A DNA stretch of 64,000 nt from Azolla caroliniana. Lineage: Eukaryota > Polypodiophyta. The stretch is from the NCBI GenBank assembly GCA_043228905.1, contig JBHGNT010000004.1:22196001-22260000 (forward strand). Reading direction: 5' to 3'. Positions 1 to 17,386 of this stretch are shown here, piece by piece. The notes under the pieces were generated by a model. The model searched no databases and was not told the origin of the DNA. It saw only the letters and a list, made by a program, of their open reading frames with translations. Position numbers and translations under genes: made by a program. Every line of letters starts with the position of its first letter. Within the stretch, counting starts at the first letter, position 1.

Positions 1-2960
1 ACATAAGTTTTAGTTGGCAATTTGATATTTGCACAATCAATTGTACATTAAAGTTTGTTTGCCTACTTATCTTGATTCGTTGTTGAAATATATAATCAGC
101 AAATAACATGCATATAAACTTTTCTTACTCTTTAAGCCAAATACATGAAAAGAGCTCAAACTTAAATATTATGCAACATTAAAGGATTGTCTGTGCGTCC
201 TTTGATTGTGTAGCAAGAGAACCAAGTAGTATCCTTTCTTTATAAAAATGGAAAATGATATAATCATATGATGTTATAATTAAACTTAAATTGTTGCTTT
301 TGGACAATTAAATTTGGCAAAGAAGATATAAACTATGTACATAGGTTCGTTAATCTTATTGATACTTCAGCCACTGTATTATAAACATGATTCAAAATCT
401 CGAATATTAAAAAGAAATGCCTAGATCTTTCTAAAAAATCCATCTTTATAACTCATCAAAAAGTAACTCCATACTCTCTTGAAAAAGATACTTGAGAATT
501 AGCTAGATTCCTTTGTTATTCTTTCCATAAAAGTTGTGTATATTCAAACAACACGACAATACAAAAAACCCCTCGGTGTCCCCACTACAATAATGAGGAT
601 CTTATGGCAAAGTAAACCATCTAAGGTTTTGTAATGACAAAAAGGCATATCCTTTGAGGATAGGTTGCACATAGAACTTAGCAAAAGGCATATCCTTTGA
701 AGATAGGTTGCACATAGAACTTAGTTAACAACAACTACCACGTCAACTTTCCTTTCAAACCAAATACTTCTTTTGGTGCTCCATGGAGACCATCAAACAA
801 CCACCAATTTCTCATACTCCAATCGTACCACAGACTCCAATACCTAATGTAGTCAAACACAACCTAAGAAGCGAACAATACCTTGTCGTGTGTAACAGTC
901 TTGGAGCGAGGGATACCTAAGACAATGGGTGCATGAGGATACTTCGTGACATCAAATTGTAACTCTTCAACATGATTGCCAATGGTCATGCAATGGCTCT
1001 GTTTCATGCAATGGTAAGGCATGTCCATTGATGGTTGTTGTTAGAAGGGGCTTGGTGCAAGGGACTCATGAAATGGCATGAGCGCAGGCAATGTTGGAAT
1101 AAACCAAATAGGTTATGTAGAAAAGTATATGGTCACTAGAACAAGACAATCAAAGGATCCATGTTGCATTGTACCATCAAGGATGGGAAGTGTATTAGAT
1201 GAGAGAGGTTGACAAAATGATATGAATCGCATAGATGAATGGATTAGGTTTGGACAAAGGCATTAGAGAAGTCACGGAAGGGGATGGAGGGGTGGGGACA
1301 CAAGGGCGACTCGAAGTTAATCGAGTCTTGGTAACATCGCAAATATGGAATGTAGGTTGAGGACTTGGAAGCATGGGGCAATAGCCTTTAAAAAATGTGG
1401 GAGGTTATGTGGCGAAGTATCAATGAAGTTGTGGGACAAAAGTATTTTGATATTGGCGATTTGGAGGGTTGGGAACTCGAAATGGAACTTGGGACAACAT
1501 TGAGCCAACCGGTAGACCCTCGTTGGGGGCAATTTGAGGTGTTTCAAGATCTTGAAAGGGTTTTGTACTTGGTGCAAGTGGAGGATAAATGGATGAACTC
1601 ACCATAAAGACAAGAGGCCTACACAAATGTGGTGATCCCACTCTTCACGTGTCAATTGCCCTCAACAGTTTGTTACAGTGGAGCCTAGGCTAACTTTTTC
1701 ACCGTCAACATCTACTTAAAGAGGCGAGAGAACTTGGGTTTGGACCAGGCGGTGGGAATGGTCCAATGTCATGGCGTGTCATGAAGGGTCAAGTTTGGGT
1801 TTCCCACTTAGTGTTGTATCCAAGCTTGGTGTTAATACTTGCTCGTCAAATCTAGTTCCTAACACAAGTTGTTGAACTCCATGACACATTACACCATGGA
1901 GCGCTCCTTTTATTTTGACTCAAAGAAGTGGTCCCAAGTAGAGGGGGCAAATATGTTGGGGATTGCACACTCTACTCGCGGTGATTTGGCAAAGTGGTTC
2001 AGCAATGAGAAACCAAGATAGAGCAAAGACAAGGTAGAAACAAGAATAGAATAGAAACAATTATATCAATCGATTGCAAGTATAAGGAGCACACCATGAT
2101 GGGCATGGGTTGTATACATAAAACGAGTATGTGGAAAGCCAATAGACACAAGTGATGTGGCCTTCTTGATAGCATGTGGAATGCCAATAAACAACAAACC
2201 AAATGTGGCCCTCTTTATAGTAATAATATGTGACCAATGACATGTTTGACAAAGGAATGTGATAGTATCAATATTATAATGCACGCGTAGATGGACAATG
2301 AATGTCTAATTTCCCATGTAACTTAGTTTGATGAAAAATGCAAGATTCATCTTTGCCAAAAATCAAATGAAACACCAATATTGAAGGATGGTGACGAGAA
2401 CAAAGGAAGATATGTAAAAAGGAAGAAAAATGGATGTTTGAAGTCCAGCCAGCATGGCAAATACTCAAGGTTAAAAAGGAAGATAGATTATATGAATTAA
2501 CTTACGAAGAGACAGAACAAAATTTACTAAAGGTACATATACATGTCTGAATAATGCCTATGACATTACGAAAACTCCAAAAAATACATATGCAGATATT
2601 AGAGATGTTAATAAAGAAGCAAAAAATCTGGCTAATGGAAAAACAATAGATGCAATGTTCATAATTGCCAATGGATAGCAATTAACATGGAACAAGCAAT
2701 CAAATAAAAATTTCAAAAAGATTGGCTCATGAACCAGATTAAACCATTTCACAAAGAGAAGTTACAAAACACGTGCCCAACTATCGGATAAGCATGGTCA
2801 ATTGAGCTATGGCCAAGTTATCTTGCAAGATCATATAACAAATAATTAGCTCATGGGCTGAAAGCCGTAACAAACAAGTACTTGCATAGCAAGCTGCAGA
2901 CCAAAACATTTCACTATTGATCATTTGTATACTCTAATTGTAAGTATGGAATAAAGCCTA
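1..2960. other. Intergenic region without a recognisable gene
   Basis: No open frame here resembles a family I recognise, and the short frames lack plausible splice signals. Two local tandem duplications are visible. A 43-bp unit is repeated at about 639-681 and 682-724, and a unit of about 46 bp is repeated near 2127-2220. The stretch at 960-1640 is somewhat G-rich and may be an old element, but it carries no diagnostic domain. Confidence 0.5.
639..724. repeat. 43-bp tandem duplication
   Basis: Two adjacent copies of a 43-bp unit, starting at about 639 and 682, differ by one or two bases (GAGGATAGG versus GAAGATAGG). No gene is nearby, so this is probably a local replication duplication. 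Confidence 0.85.
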
Positions 2961-2974
2961 CTTCAAAGCAAAAC

Positions 2975-3245
2975 AATCAATTGCTGTTTATGGGCATTAA
3001 GAGAGCTTTTGGTCTAGTATTATGAAATGAACTTTGGGATAGAATGATAGAGATTGGAGTGCCATCCAAGTATCGAGCAATTGTAGCACAATTGTATAAG
3101 TGAGTTAGATGCAAATATAAAATTAACAAAGGTGAGTACTTCTAAATAACATGGGATTCATCCAAGATGTCTGCTCTCTCCCACAATCTTTGGTATAGGC
3201 ATTGCTAAACTTGAAGAAATAGTTAGCAAGGCTGCAAAAGGATAA
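2975..3245 (+). pseudogene. RTE-clade LINE reverse transcriptase relic
   Basis: Conceptual translation from about 2981 gives a decayed reverse transcriptase block. The stretch KRAF is followed after a stop by NELWDRMIEIGVPSKYR, then QLYK and VRCKYK, matching the RTE pattern of a DLKKAF-like motif, ELLW, GVP.KY and LYE.VRC. After a frame change near 3150 it continues CLLSPTIFGI.IAKLEE, equivalent to the GCPLSPTLF..Y.DELE motif. In-frame stops at about 3023 and 3101 and the frameshift show it is dead. The catalytic YADD box is not seen. A second fragment of similar type lies at 15640-15990 on the other strand. Confidence 0.75.
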
Positions 3246-4331
3246 GGATTAGATGACCCAAAACTTCGTACAAGAGCTTATTCTATTACTCTTGTATTTT
3301 GACATTTCATCATCACTCTACAGATAGCTAATAACGTGAAAGCTGATCAATGTAACTTTAATCTCACAGGTTACATGAATTATAACATTAACCACTCATA
3401 AAAATAATTGTTAACTCTACATTGCAATAAATCCCTTCGAAACAAGCGTAAATTTACGTCATTCAAATAACTTTTTAAGCATATCTGAGATTTCATTGAC
3501 CCCAACATTCAACTACATTAGAAAATCTATCTTAAATATTCTCAAAAGACTCAGATTTTCAATAAAGATAGCTCTCTTTATTGAGTAATAGCAAGACAAT
3601 GAACCTTTTACATAATTCAGTAAGAGTCGTGCACTGCAATCTTCTCATAAAACCATCTTTTTGTATTATGATACAAGATTTAGGTCAACGGGTCAAGCGT
3701 TTGGAGTATACAGCGTAAGGATAAAGATTTACGGTTTACGGTTTAGATCTGTGCTAAGGGTTTAGGGGTTATTGGTCAGTCCACAAACTTTCTTTTTTCT
3801 TTCCCTCGAAAACATTTGAGAAACAATATATCTCTGTCTGAAGCATTGAGAATCAGCCATTCTCCATTGAACGATAAAAAATACATCAGAATTCGCTGTG
3901 GCCTCCTTAATCAACAGGCTTCCTTTTCCTACTCTGTAACATTGAAAACATTGGAAAAACAGGAATAAAAGCAATTCAACATGAGTAAATATAGGGTTTC
4001 TGAAATCCAACACAAAGAGAATTTATATAAATCCCCCAATATATTACATCTCTTGGAAAAATGAAAATAGTGAGGCGAAAAATTATTTGGGAAAAATTAC
4101 ACTGACTTGGGAAAACGTATTTCATGGCATTGTTTCTAATATATCTGAGTACAAAATCTTACCATCTTGCCCTTGTGCGAGATCATTTATTTAATATCTA
4201 CTTGACAGTCAAGATTAATGCAATATTTATACGTCAAGCTAATTTTTAATGTATTCCTATTTTTGGGGAAAATCCAAAAACAATTTCAGACATGGTATTT
4301 AAAGTGAACTAAGAACATCTCAAAACATTAC
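3245..4331. other. Intergenic/3' flank of the ISWI gene
   Basis: This stretch lies downstream of the last ISWI exon I could identify. The usual C-terminal basic tail exon of plant ISWI proteins was looked for on the minus strand and not found. A short telomere-like patch (AGGGTTTAGGGG and TTTACGG units) occurs at about 3720-3770. No other feature was recognised. Confidence 0.4.
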
Positions 4332-11278
<6,947 letters not shown>

Positions 11279-11302
11279 ATGTGAACAAAATCGAAAAAAT
11301 GG

Positions 11303-11776
11303 CTGCAATTGGGAAATAAAAAAAACAAGTACAGAGGAAAATTTAGAATTCCTTAGCAGAATCAGAGCATTTTTTAAGCTTATCCAGAAGAAATTCTGGA
11401 ATTGTGATGCAAAAAAACAATTGCATAGAAAATCATATCATTTTAATTTTCGAAGTTTATACCCAGAAGAAAGGCTGAAATTGTGACACTACAAACATAT
11501 AGATTTGCATGGCAAAACGCCAAACATCTTGAAGCTTGCTGATAAGAAAGGGTGGAATTGTGATACACAAAAACAGAGCATTCTAGTTCTTGAAGTTTAT
11601 AGCCACGAAAGAAGGGTTGGAATTGAGATACAACAGGCACGGAGAATTAGGTCGCCGAAACAAAGTAATTTGAAGTTTTCCCGGAAGAAAAGGATGGGAT
11701 TGCGATTAGAAAAACAGAGAATTTAGAGTGGGGAAGGGTTTGCAGAGGCAAAATCAGAGCATTTTTTGAAACTTAC
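11303..11776 (-). other. 5'UTR intron of the ISWI gene
   Basis: On the minus strand the sequence upstream of the ATG has a strong acceptor (TTTCCCAATTGCAG) ending at 11303. A consensus donor, CTG/GTAAGTTTC, lies at 11776/11777. This implies a non-coding first exon from 11777 upward and an intron of about 474 bp. Introns in the leader are common in plant housekeeping genes. Almost all of this intron is made of the degenerate tandem repeat described separately. Confidence 0.7.
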
Positions 11777-11790
11777 CAGACAAAGAGAGA
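11363..11790. repeat. Degenerate tandem repeat in the ISWI leader (about six units)
   Basis: Units of about 60-96 bp are anchored by a TTGAAG[CT]TTAT-like core at about 11374, 11449, 11529, 11590, 11670 and 11766. Each core is followed by AGAAGAAAGG, a TGGAATTGTGATAC-like block and usually CAGAGCATT. The unit at 11766 overlaps the predicted 5'UTR donor read on the minus strand, so the array looks like repeated duplication of the exon/intron boundary and its downstream intron sequence. Confidence 0.8.
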
Positions 11791-11960
11791 AGACGACTGA
11801 GGCCTTGCGCTGAGCTTATTAAGAGAGAAAGAACCCACCCCACGTGAGAGAGAGAGAGAGAGAGAGAGGGAGGGAGGGAAGGAGGGAGGGAAAGAGTGAG
11901 GGAGAGGGAGAAGAATAAGAAGAAATGAAAATAGGAGGAGAAGAAGAAAACAAGTACATA
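11777..11960 (-). promoter_or_regulatory. Probable 5'UTR exon and core promoter of the ISWI gene
   Basis: The presumed first exon begins beyond the donor at 11777. A G-box CACGTG is at 11841-11846. A purine-rich (GA)n/(GGGA)n tract at about 11848-11935, which is (CT)n on the coding strand, lies just beyond. Pyrimidine tracts near the transcription start are typical of plant housekeeping promoters. The start site itself cannot be placed, and no TATA box is obvious. Confidence 0.45.
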
Positions 11961-12035
11961 TGTATATCAATATGTAGATGAAAAGACAAAGAAAGAGATG
12001 AGAGGGGAGGATATGGCCGTCCTATTCTTGCTGGT

Positions 12036-12290
12036 GAGTCCGAGGAATCGACATGGCCGGCCATCTCGGCCATCCATGTTATAAGTTTCTTCATTGCGCA
12101 AACCGCATTGACCTGCATCAACCTGCCTGCCTTCATGGGTATCCATGTTGATGTGGTGCAAAATTATTATTGGTTATGGGAGCTGATGAGCCTGAGGGAT
12201 CGACATGGTTGGCCATCCATGTTATAAGTTTCTTCATTCCAGAGACCACATTGACCTACATCAACATGCCTTCATGGGTATCCATGTGAG
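12036..12290. repeat. Imperfect direct duplication of about 110 bp
   Basis: Two copies lie at about 12036-12152 and 12188-12290. They share blocks around ATCGACATGG, CATCCATGTTATAAGTTTCT, ATTGACCT and CTTCATGGGTATCCATGT. A spacer of about 35 bp separates them. The repeat is upstream of the ISWI promoter and does not encode a recognisable product. Confidence 0.8.
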
Positions 12291-12339
12291 ACGGGGTGTT
12301 GAGGCACAAGTGATGAGAGTGGCCGACTATGCACACTTT

Positions 12340-12560
12340 GCCCTAAACAAGTTCGAGAGTCTGAGTATCACAATTTGATACAATGCTCTCTGCCTTTGAT
12401 CATATTCGACCATGCTTTCCACATCTCTTCGATCGAGCCCAATCCTTGCACGAATTTCTCTCACAACCACGATGTGCACTCTCGATTGCAACACGTGAAA
12501 TGTAATATTTTTGGTCTCATAGGTCATATTTGACCTCCGAAGACGATAATATAATCTCTC
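12340..12560 (+). repeat. Dispersed repeat family R, copy 1
   Basis: This is a non-coding repeat of about 220 bp, also present at about 16805-17045 and partly at 22790-22940. The best-conserved part is its right end, with a TCATA.GTCATATT.GACC block followed by CTCCGAAGA. It stops directly at a (CT)n tract. The fixed right end abutting a microsatellite suggests a retroposed element, but no tRNA-like boxes or coding sequence were found. Confidence 0.65.
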
Positions 12561-12591
12561 GCTCTCGCTCTCTCTCTCTCTCTCTCTCTCT
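12555..12591. repeat. (CT)n microsatellite shared by two element tails
   Basis: A CT tract lies between the right end of repeat R copy 1 and the 3' end of the minus-strand LINE relic. Both elements therefore terminate on the same simple repeat, tail to tail. Confidence 0.85.
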
Positions 12592-14099
12592 TTATTTATT
12601 TTTTATTTTATTTTGGTAAAATCACACAATTATATTAATTGCATGTAAAAAAAACCCCTATTACAACTTGTAAGTCAACTTTACATATCTACATAGAGAG
12701 ATACATATTCATATCATTACAAACCATGAATATGTCTCTCGACATCCCCTAACCATTCTTATCAGACCAAATGACGAATGTGATGTCCAACTAACTTACA
12801 TACTTGTCTCTCTTCATGATTGAATATGCTTGACATCTCCAACAATGAAAATTGCCATAAAGGGAACCCCTTCAATCTCAACACATAACAGTATACTCCC
12901 CTTTGTTCATCAAATATAAGAGCATTTTGCATATGCCAAATAAACCAAAGCCCATAATACCTCAAATAATCCAAAATAATCTGAAAAGAAGGTGAAAGAC
13001 CTCCTAATTCCACTTGTGCAAAAACCCATTTGAAAGGAGGTTGTAGCACTCTTGTCAAGGACATCCATATTGCATTGATAAACTTCCAAACCATCTTTGT
13101 AACAGGACATGAAATAAATCGATGTCAACTGTGCTCTACTTCCACCGTACAAAAGAAACAGAAACCACTAGTAATTTTTCTTTTGCATAAAGCATCACCC
13201 AATGGCAATCCACTAACCATAACCCTCCAAATAAACACATTCGCTCTAAATGACAAATGTGAACACCAACCCTTCGGAAGTACATTTTTCCACCAAATTG
13301 TTGGCCTATGAAAAGACCATACCTTAATTACCCTATTTTCTAACCACATATGTTTCCCAATAATTGTATGATAAACCTCATTCGTTGAAACCATACTTAA
13401 GTTGTTCCCCCCACAAATGTCCAATCAAGATATAGAGAATCTTCATTCAATTGTGGCACATGCCCTTGCAACATTGATAATCCTTGTAATGTATCCCAAA
13501 TGTGCCAATAATTGCGTGGAATTCCAAATGTTGATCTAGTAGTACGAAAAGACATCAACCTTCTTTGAGAAGTCAAAATTGCATCTTTTAGTGATACCAA
13601 TCCTAATCGAGCCATTCGATTAAATTGATGTTGCAAAGATTGTTTACTTTCCCAATCCAACACCCTTGATGTTGCCAAAATCTCTAGTTGTAGAGAATTT
13701 GCATACTTCTCTATGTGATGGAGGATCCCACTTGACAAATTCTAACACATTCTACCAAGATGATAATAATTGATTAACAACCCAAGACATTGAACACTTC
13801 ACTTGCCTTTTGGAGTTGACTACATTCCACCAATGTGTTTCTACTATTACTTTGCCAAACTTGATGCAAATTCTCTCAACAAAGAAAATCACCATTTCTA
13901 TCCATGGTTGTGTGTTTGCAAACATAGAAATGAGTAATGAAAACCTTTGAGCTACCATATGCTCATATACATTCAATAATGCTGCTCCACCAAGCCGTTT
14001 TGGAGTACAAATATGATCCCATGCCAACCAAGAAATTCCATGTTTCCCTTTTTTCTCCCATAATAATGAACGCATGGATTGGATAACCTTTTCAACAGC

Positions 14100-14152
<53 letters not shown>

Positions 14153-14195
14153 GTGAGAGTTTTTCAAGCTTTATTATCACAACAAAGTCCATCAA
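12592..14195 (-). pseudogene. Truncated plant LINE (L1-type) 3' half
   Basis: Minus-strand frames give consecutive LINE ORF2 C-terminal blocks. A post-RT segment reads SLLWEKKGKHGISW then CTPKRLGG at about 14010-13980. At about 13340-13130 is a zinc-binding RVT domain with TIWWKNVLPKG, RANVFIWR and LCKRKI...CFFC. A tail reads WVFAQ...RYYGLWF and NALIFD near 13040-12890. Frameshifts and stops separate the blocks. The 3' end reads AATATAATTGTGTG, then TTTTACC and an A/T-rich stretch into (GA)n. A (CT)48 tract at 14104-14150 interrupts the 5' side. Related 3' ends occur at 24075-24420 and 24643-25363. Confidence 0.85.
14104..14150. repeat. (CT)n microsatellite
   Basis: An uninterrupted CT dinucleotide tract of about 47 bp lies within or at the 5' edge of the LINE relic. 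Translated frames across it give only meaningless dipeptide repeats. Confidence 0.9.
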
Positions 14196-15639
14196 TAAGC
14201 AAGAATAAATGCATGTTTTGGTTTGAACTCAATTGTTTATCAACTAATTTTGTGGCATTAGACCAAGAAAACTAGAGATTGTTTGCTAAGTTACAACAAC
14301 TAAATGTGGAGAAATCATAACCACACGAAGAGATATCAAAATGTGTTATCTAGCTTCAAGCAATTGTACTATCTTTGCATCAAGAAGATTCGAGTTTTCA
14401 AAGCCCCCTACAAGAACCAAATATTAGCCTACCAAGAAAGTTTTGAAGGTGCTCAATTTCAAATTTGGGGATTTGTAAGCATCCCAATAGATATCCAATA
14501 AATGCATCCCAACAGATATCCATATGCATACTAACAGATATCCAACAAATGCTACTAGAGTTTGGTTTGTAGGAACACTATTAATATGCATGACATGTGT
14601 TTGCATGGTTTGCACCATTATTAGAAAAGAACTATCCATTTCTAGACCAAGGTGCAAAGATTGGGACAAGGAGATTGCCATACCTAGGCCTATATAAGAA
14701 GCTTTTCACTTCCTTGGGATGACAAAACTCCCAATGAATCAATTATGTTATGGGCGACACAATTATGTGAAGGATTCACTTCTCAATTTCCATGAAGATC
14801 CAATAGGCGAGCAATATGATGTGATAATTGACTATTTGAACAACATTATAAATAACAACAATATTATGCTTAGGGAAGGAGCAAACTTAGGCATTTGTGA
14901 TTGTAGTCCCACCTTTAACCCCTGCTCAACCAAGTAACACAATTCTAAAAGATGACTTGGTGACTCTAATGGAGATTGATGTAGCGAGTTGTCAAGGGCC
15001 ACTAACAAGAGCTTAAAAACAACATCAATCAAACAATTTATGTGTATATTGTGGTGGCCCAAACACATAGTAATAAATTGTCCTCATCATATTGACCCAG
15101 ATAATAAGTTAATCAAGTGAGTGCAATTTTTATCTCGATTCTCCAATTACATCAAGCCATTCTAGTGAACCTAGTAATCTTTGCCACGATTGGAATACTA
15201 ATCGGATCAACTCTTTTCAAGTGCTTCTCTTATGCCAAATTTGTTTGGGTATATAATCGAAGCAAAGTTGAGTGCATGGGGTAAAAATTTTGGTAAGAAG
15301 AGGTACAAACAAATTGGTTTTCAAAATCATCACAACACCACACATCATTTTACCATTAGTTGAGTGCTAATGGAAAGTCATTTTCTTGCAATAATGAGCT
15401 ATTTGACTACCTTGAGCTTAACATTCCCTCTAACCATAGATGGAATAAATTTGCTACTCATCACTTGGAAGTGGAAAGAGGACTTGATTTACATTTGAAA
15501 CTATATGCAAGGAAGAAGAAATCAAATGTTAGATTCTCAAGAATACCTCTTTAACACTTCAATGGCACTAATGATTCTCTAAAGGGTTTAAATATAGGGT
15601 GATAATATCGTTAAGTTCACTTAAATAGAGTTTAAAAAT
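14196..15639. other. Intergenic sequence without a recognised gene
   Basis: Short frames only. A run of TCCAA[CT]A[AG]ATGC-like and GATATCCA-like words at 14480-14560 is weakly repetitive. No protein family was recognised on either strand. Confidence 0.4.
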
Positions 15640-16560
15640 CGTCAAAAAGAGAGGTTGAACACTTGTTTCAAAGAGCATAACCCAATACAAGTGATGAATT
15701 TAGCTCCCAACAATCTCCTTAAAAATAGCTTTGTAATCTTCTTAATCTCATTCCATGCATTAAGAGGGAATGCCTCCCCACACACTTCAACTCCATAAAG
15801 CAAGACTGGAGTTACCATGGCATTAAATGAGATTAGTTTCATTTCCCAACCATGAGTAAGCATTAATTCTCTAACATAGAATAACTTTTCCAACAAGCTT
15901 GAATCCTAGATTCAAAGCATACTACATGTATTTGTGGTGGGTACATCAACATCGATATACTCGAGGCTTTGCATAAACTCTATATGCTCTCCCTTGTAAC
16001 AATGGGCATAATTTCGGCTCAAATTGAACCAAACCGTTAAGTCATGGTTTAATAGTTTATTGGTTCCAAAAAAAATTAATGGTTTCATTTGGTTTGGATT
16101 TTCGATAAATAGTTCGGTTCTAAAACTCAAGTTTATAGGTTTTTGGTTAACTTTTTTTTACCTTAATAGTTTATTAATTTAATGGTTCAATTAAAGTTTC
16201 TTTCAATGATTTAATAAAATTAACTTAAATGCTTATTTAATTTAATATATTTTGGTTGATTTAAATGTTTAATTAGTTTGATTTAAATGGTTAGGTTTAA
16301 ATTTTTTATTAAATGGTTTAGTTTGGTTTGAACTTTTCCCTAAACAATTTGGGTTTAAATGGTTTGGTTTAAATACTTGAGAGTTCATAAACGGTTTGGT
16401 TTGGCGTTCGTTTCATATAAACAATTCGGTTCGATTTCTTTGCCTTGAAACCATACCAAATCACGCCCATTACTACTCCCTTGTACATTAGCAAAGAGAT
16501 GCATTATACTTGCTTCATCATGCATCAATAGATTCCTTTGTGAGTGAGGATTTTTTGCAT
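15640..16560 (-). pseudogene. RTE-clade LINE fragment, interrupted by a MITE
   Basis: On the minus strand, 15896-15642 translates to a block containing FNAMVTPVLLYGVEVCG, then W.EI..ITKLFLRRLLGAK. This corresponds to the region C-terminal to the RT catalytic box in plant RTE elements (VTPVLLYG.E.WG). Weak coding similarity seems to continue across 15900-15988 and 16484-16560, on either side of the MITE at 15997-16475. The fragment is isolated and carries stops, so it is a relic. Confidence 0.7.
15997..16475. mobile_element. hAT-type MITE with 8-bp target-site duplication
   Basis: The element has imperfect terminal inverted repeats: left end TAACAATGGGCATAATTT, right end (reverse complement) TAGTAATGGGCGTGATTT. 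It is flanked by a perfect 8-bp direct repeat CTCCCTTG at 15989-15996 and 16476-16483. An 8-bp duplication and a TIR beginning TA fit the hAT superfamily. The interior is A/T-rich with many GGTTTGGTTT/AACCAAACC words and no coding capacity, so it is non-autonomous. It lies within the RTE relic. Confidence 0.8.
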
Positions 16561-16804
16561 TGCCAATGTATAAAGGTGTAGAAAAAAGCTGGTGGCTTGC
16601 ATTTCACACATTATATTATACATGTTGCACCAAACTAAAAATCCATCTTTTACCAAACAAAGAAATTGTCGTCACAAAAAAATGCTAGAGTTAATCCTTT
16701 GTTTGCCATTCACATTGTTGCTTCCATACAACTTAGCTCACAACGTCTTTGACATAAGATGGGGACTTGGGGGCACAAGAGAAGACTTTGCAAACCATTT
16801 ATGC

Positions 16805-17045
16805 ATTACACTTTGATACAATTCTCACCTTCAACCATACTCGAGATTGCTTTGCAACCATCACCAATCTAGTCCAATCCCTAGACACATTTCTCACACA
16901 AACATAATTTGCACACTCAATTTCAATGTTCAAAAGTACAATTCTTGATCATTGGGATCACTAAATCCCACACATACTATGTGAAAATGTTTCACTTTTA
17001 GTCATATAGGTTAACTTTTGCCTCCAAGAACAATAATAGAATCTA
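16805..17045 (+). repeat. Dispersed repeat family R, copy 2
   Basis: This copy aligns with the repeat at 12340-12560 across roughly 220 bp, including TTTGATACAAT, CCAATCC, TTTCTCACA and a right end with GTCATATAGGTTAAC then CTCCAAGAA. It is followed by degenerate GATA/ATAG tetranucleotides at about 17055-17115. It lies about 340 bp downstream of the centrin stop codon. Confidence 0.6.
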
Positions 17046-17386
17046 TTAACCTAACATATAGATAGACAGATAAACAAGATATATAGATAGATACACTAGA
17101 TGGATGGATGGATCACATGTGGTCATGCACACCTTTTTTGAGTTTGTAGAAATCACATATTGTTACAGTATACAATGATTTTGAAACATGGGTTGATTAG
17201 ACAATCTACTTGCAACAAGTCATTCATTCTAGAATACAGTACAAGCCATACCCATAAAATTCGCAAAGTATTTACTATTGACTAAAATCACTTTTTTGTC
17301 AATCAAAAAAGGATTATTATCATAGATACGGTCGTGGTACGGTCATAGACATCACCTATGGTCTTCTTTAACAAAGACATTATGAT

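Noticed and set aside
13752-14195. 147-codon minus-strand frame with an Arg-Glu repeat
   Set aside because: The Arg-Glu stretch is the (CT)n tract. The remainder is LINE-derived and already described as a relic.
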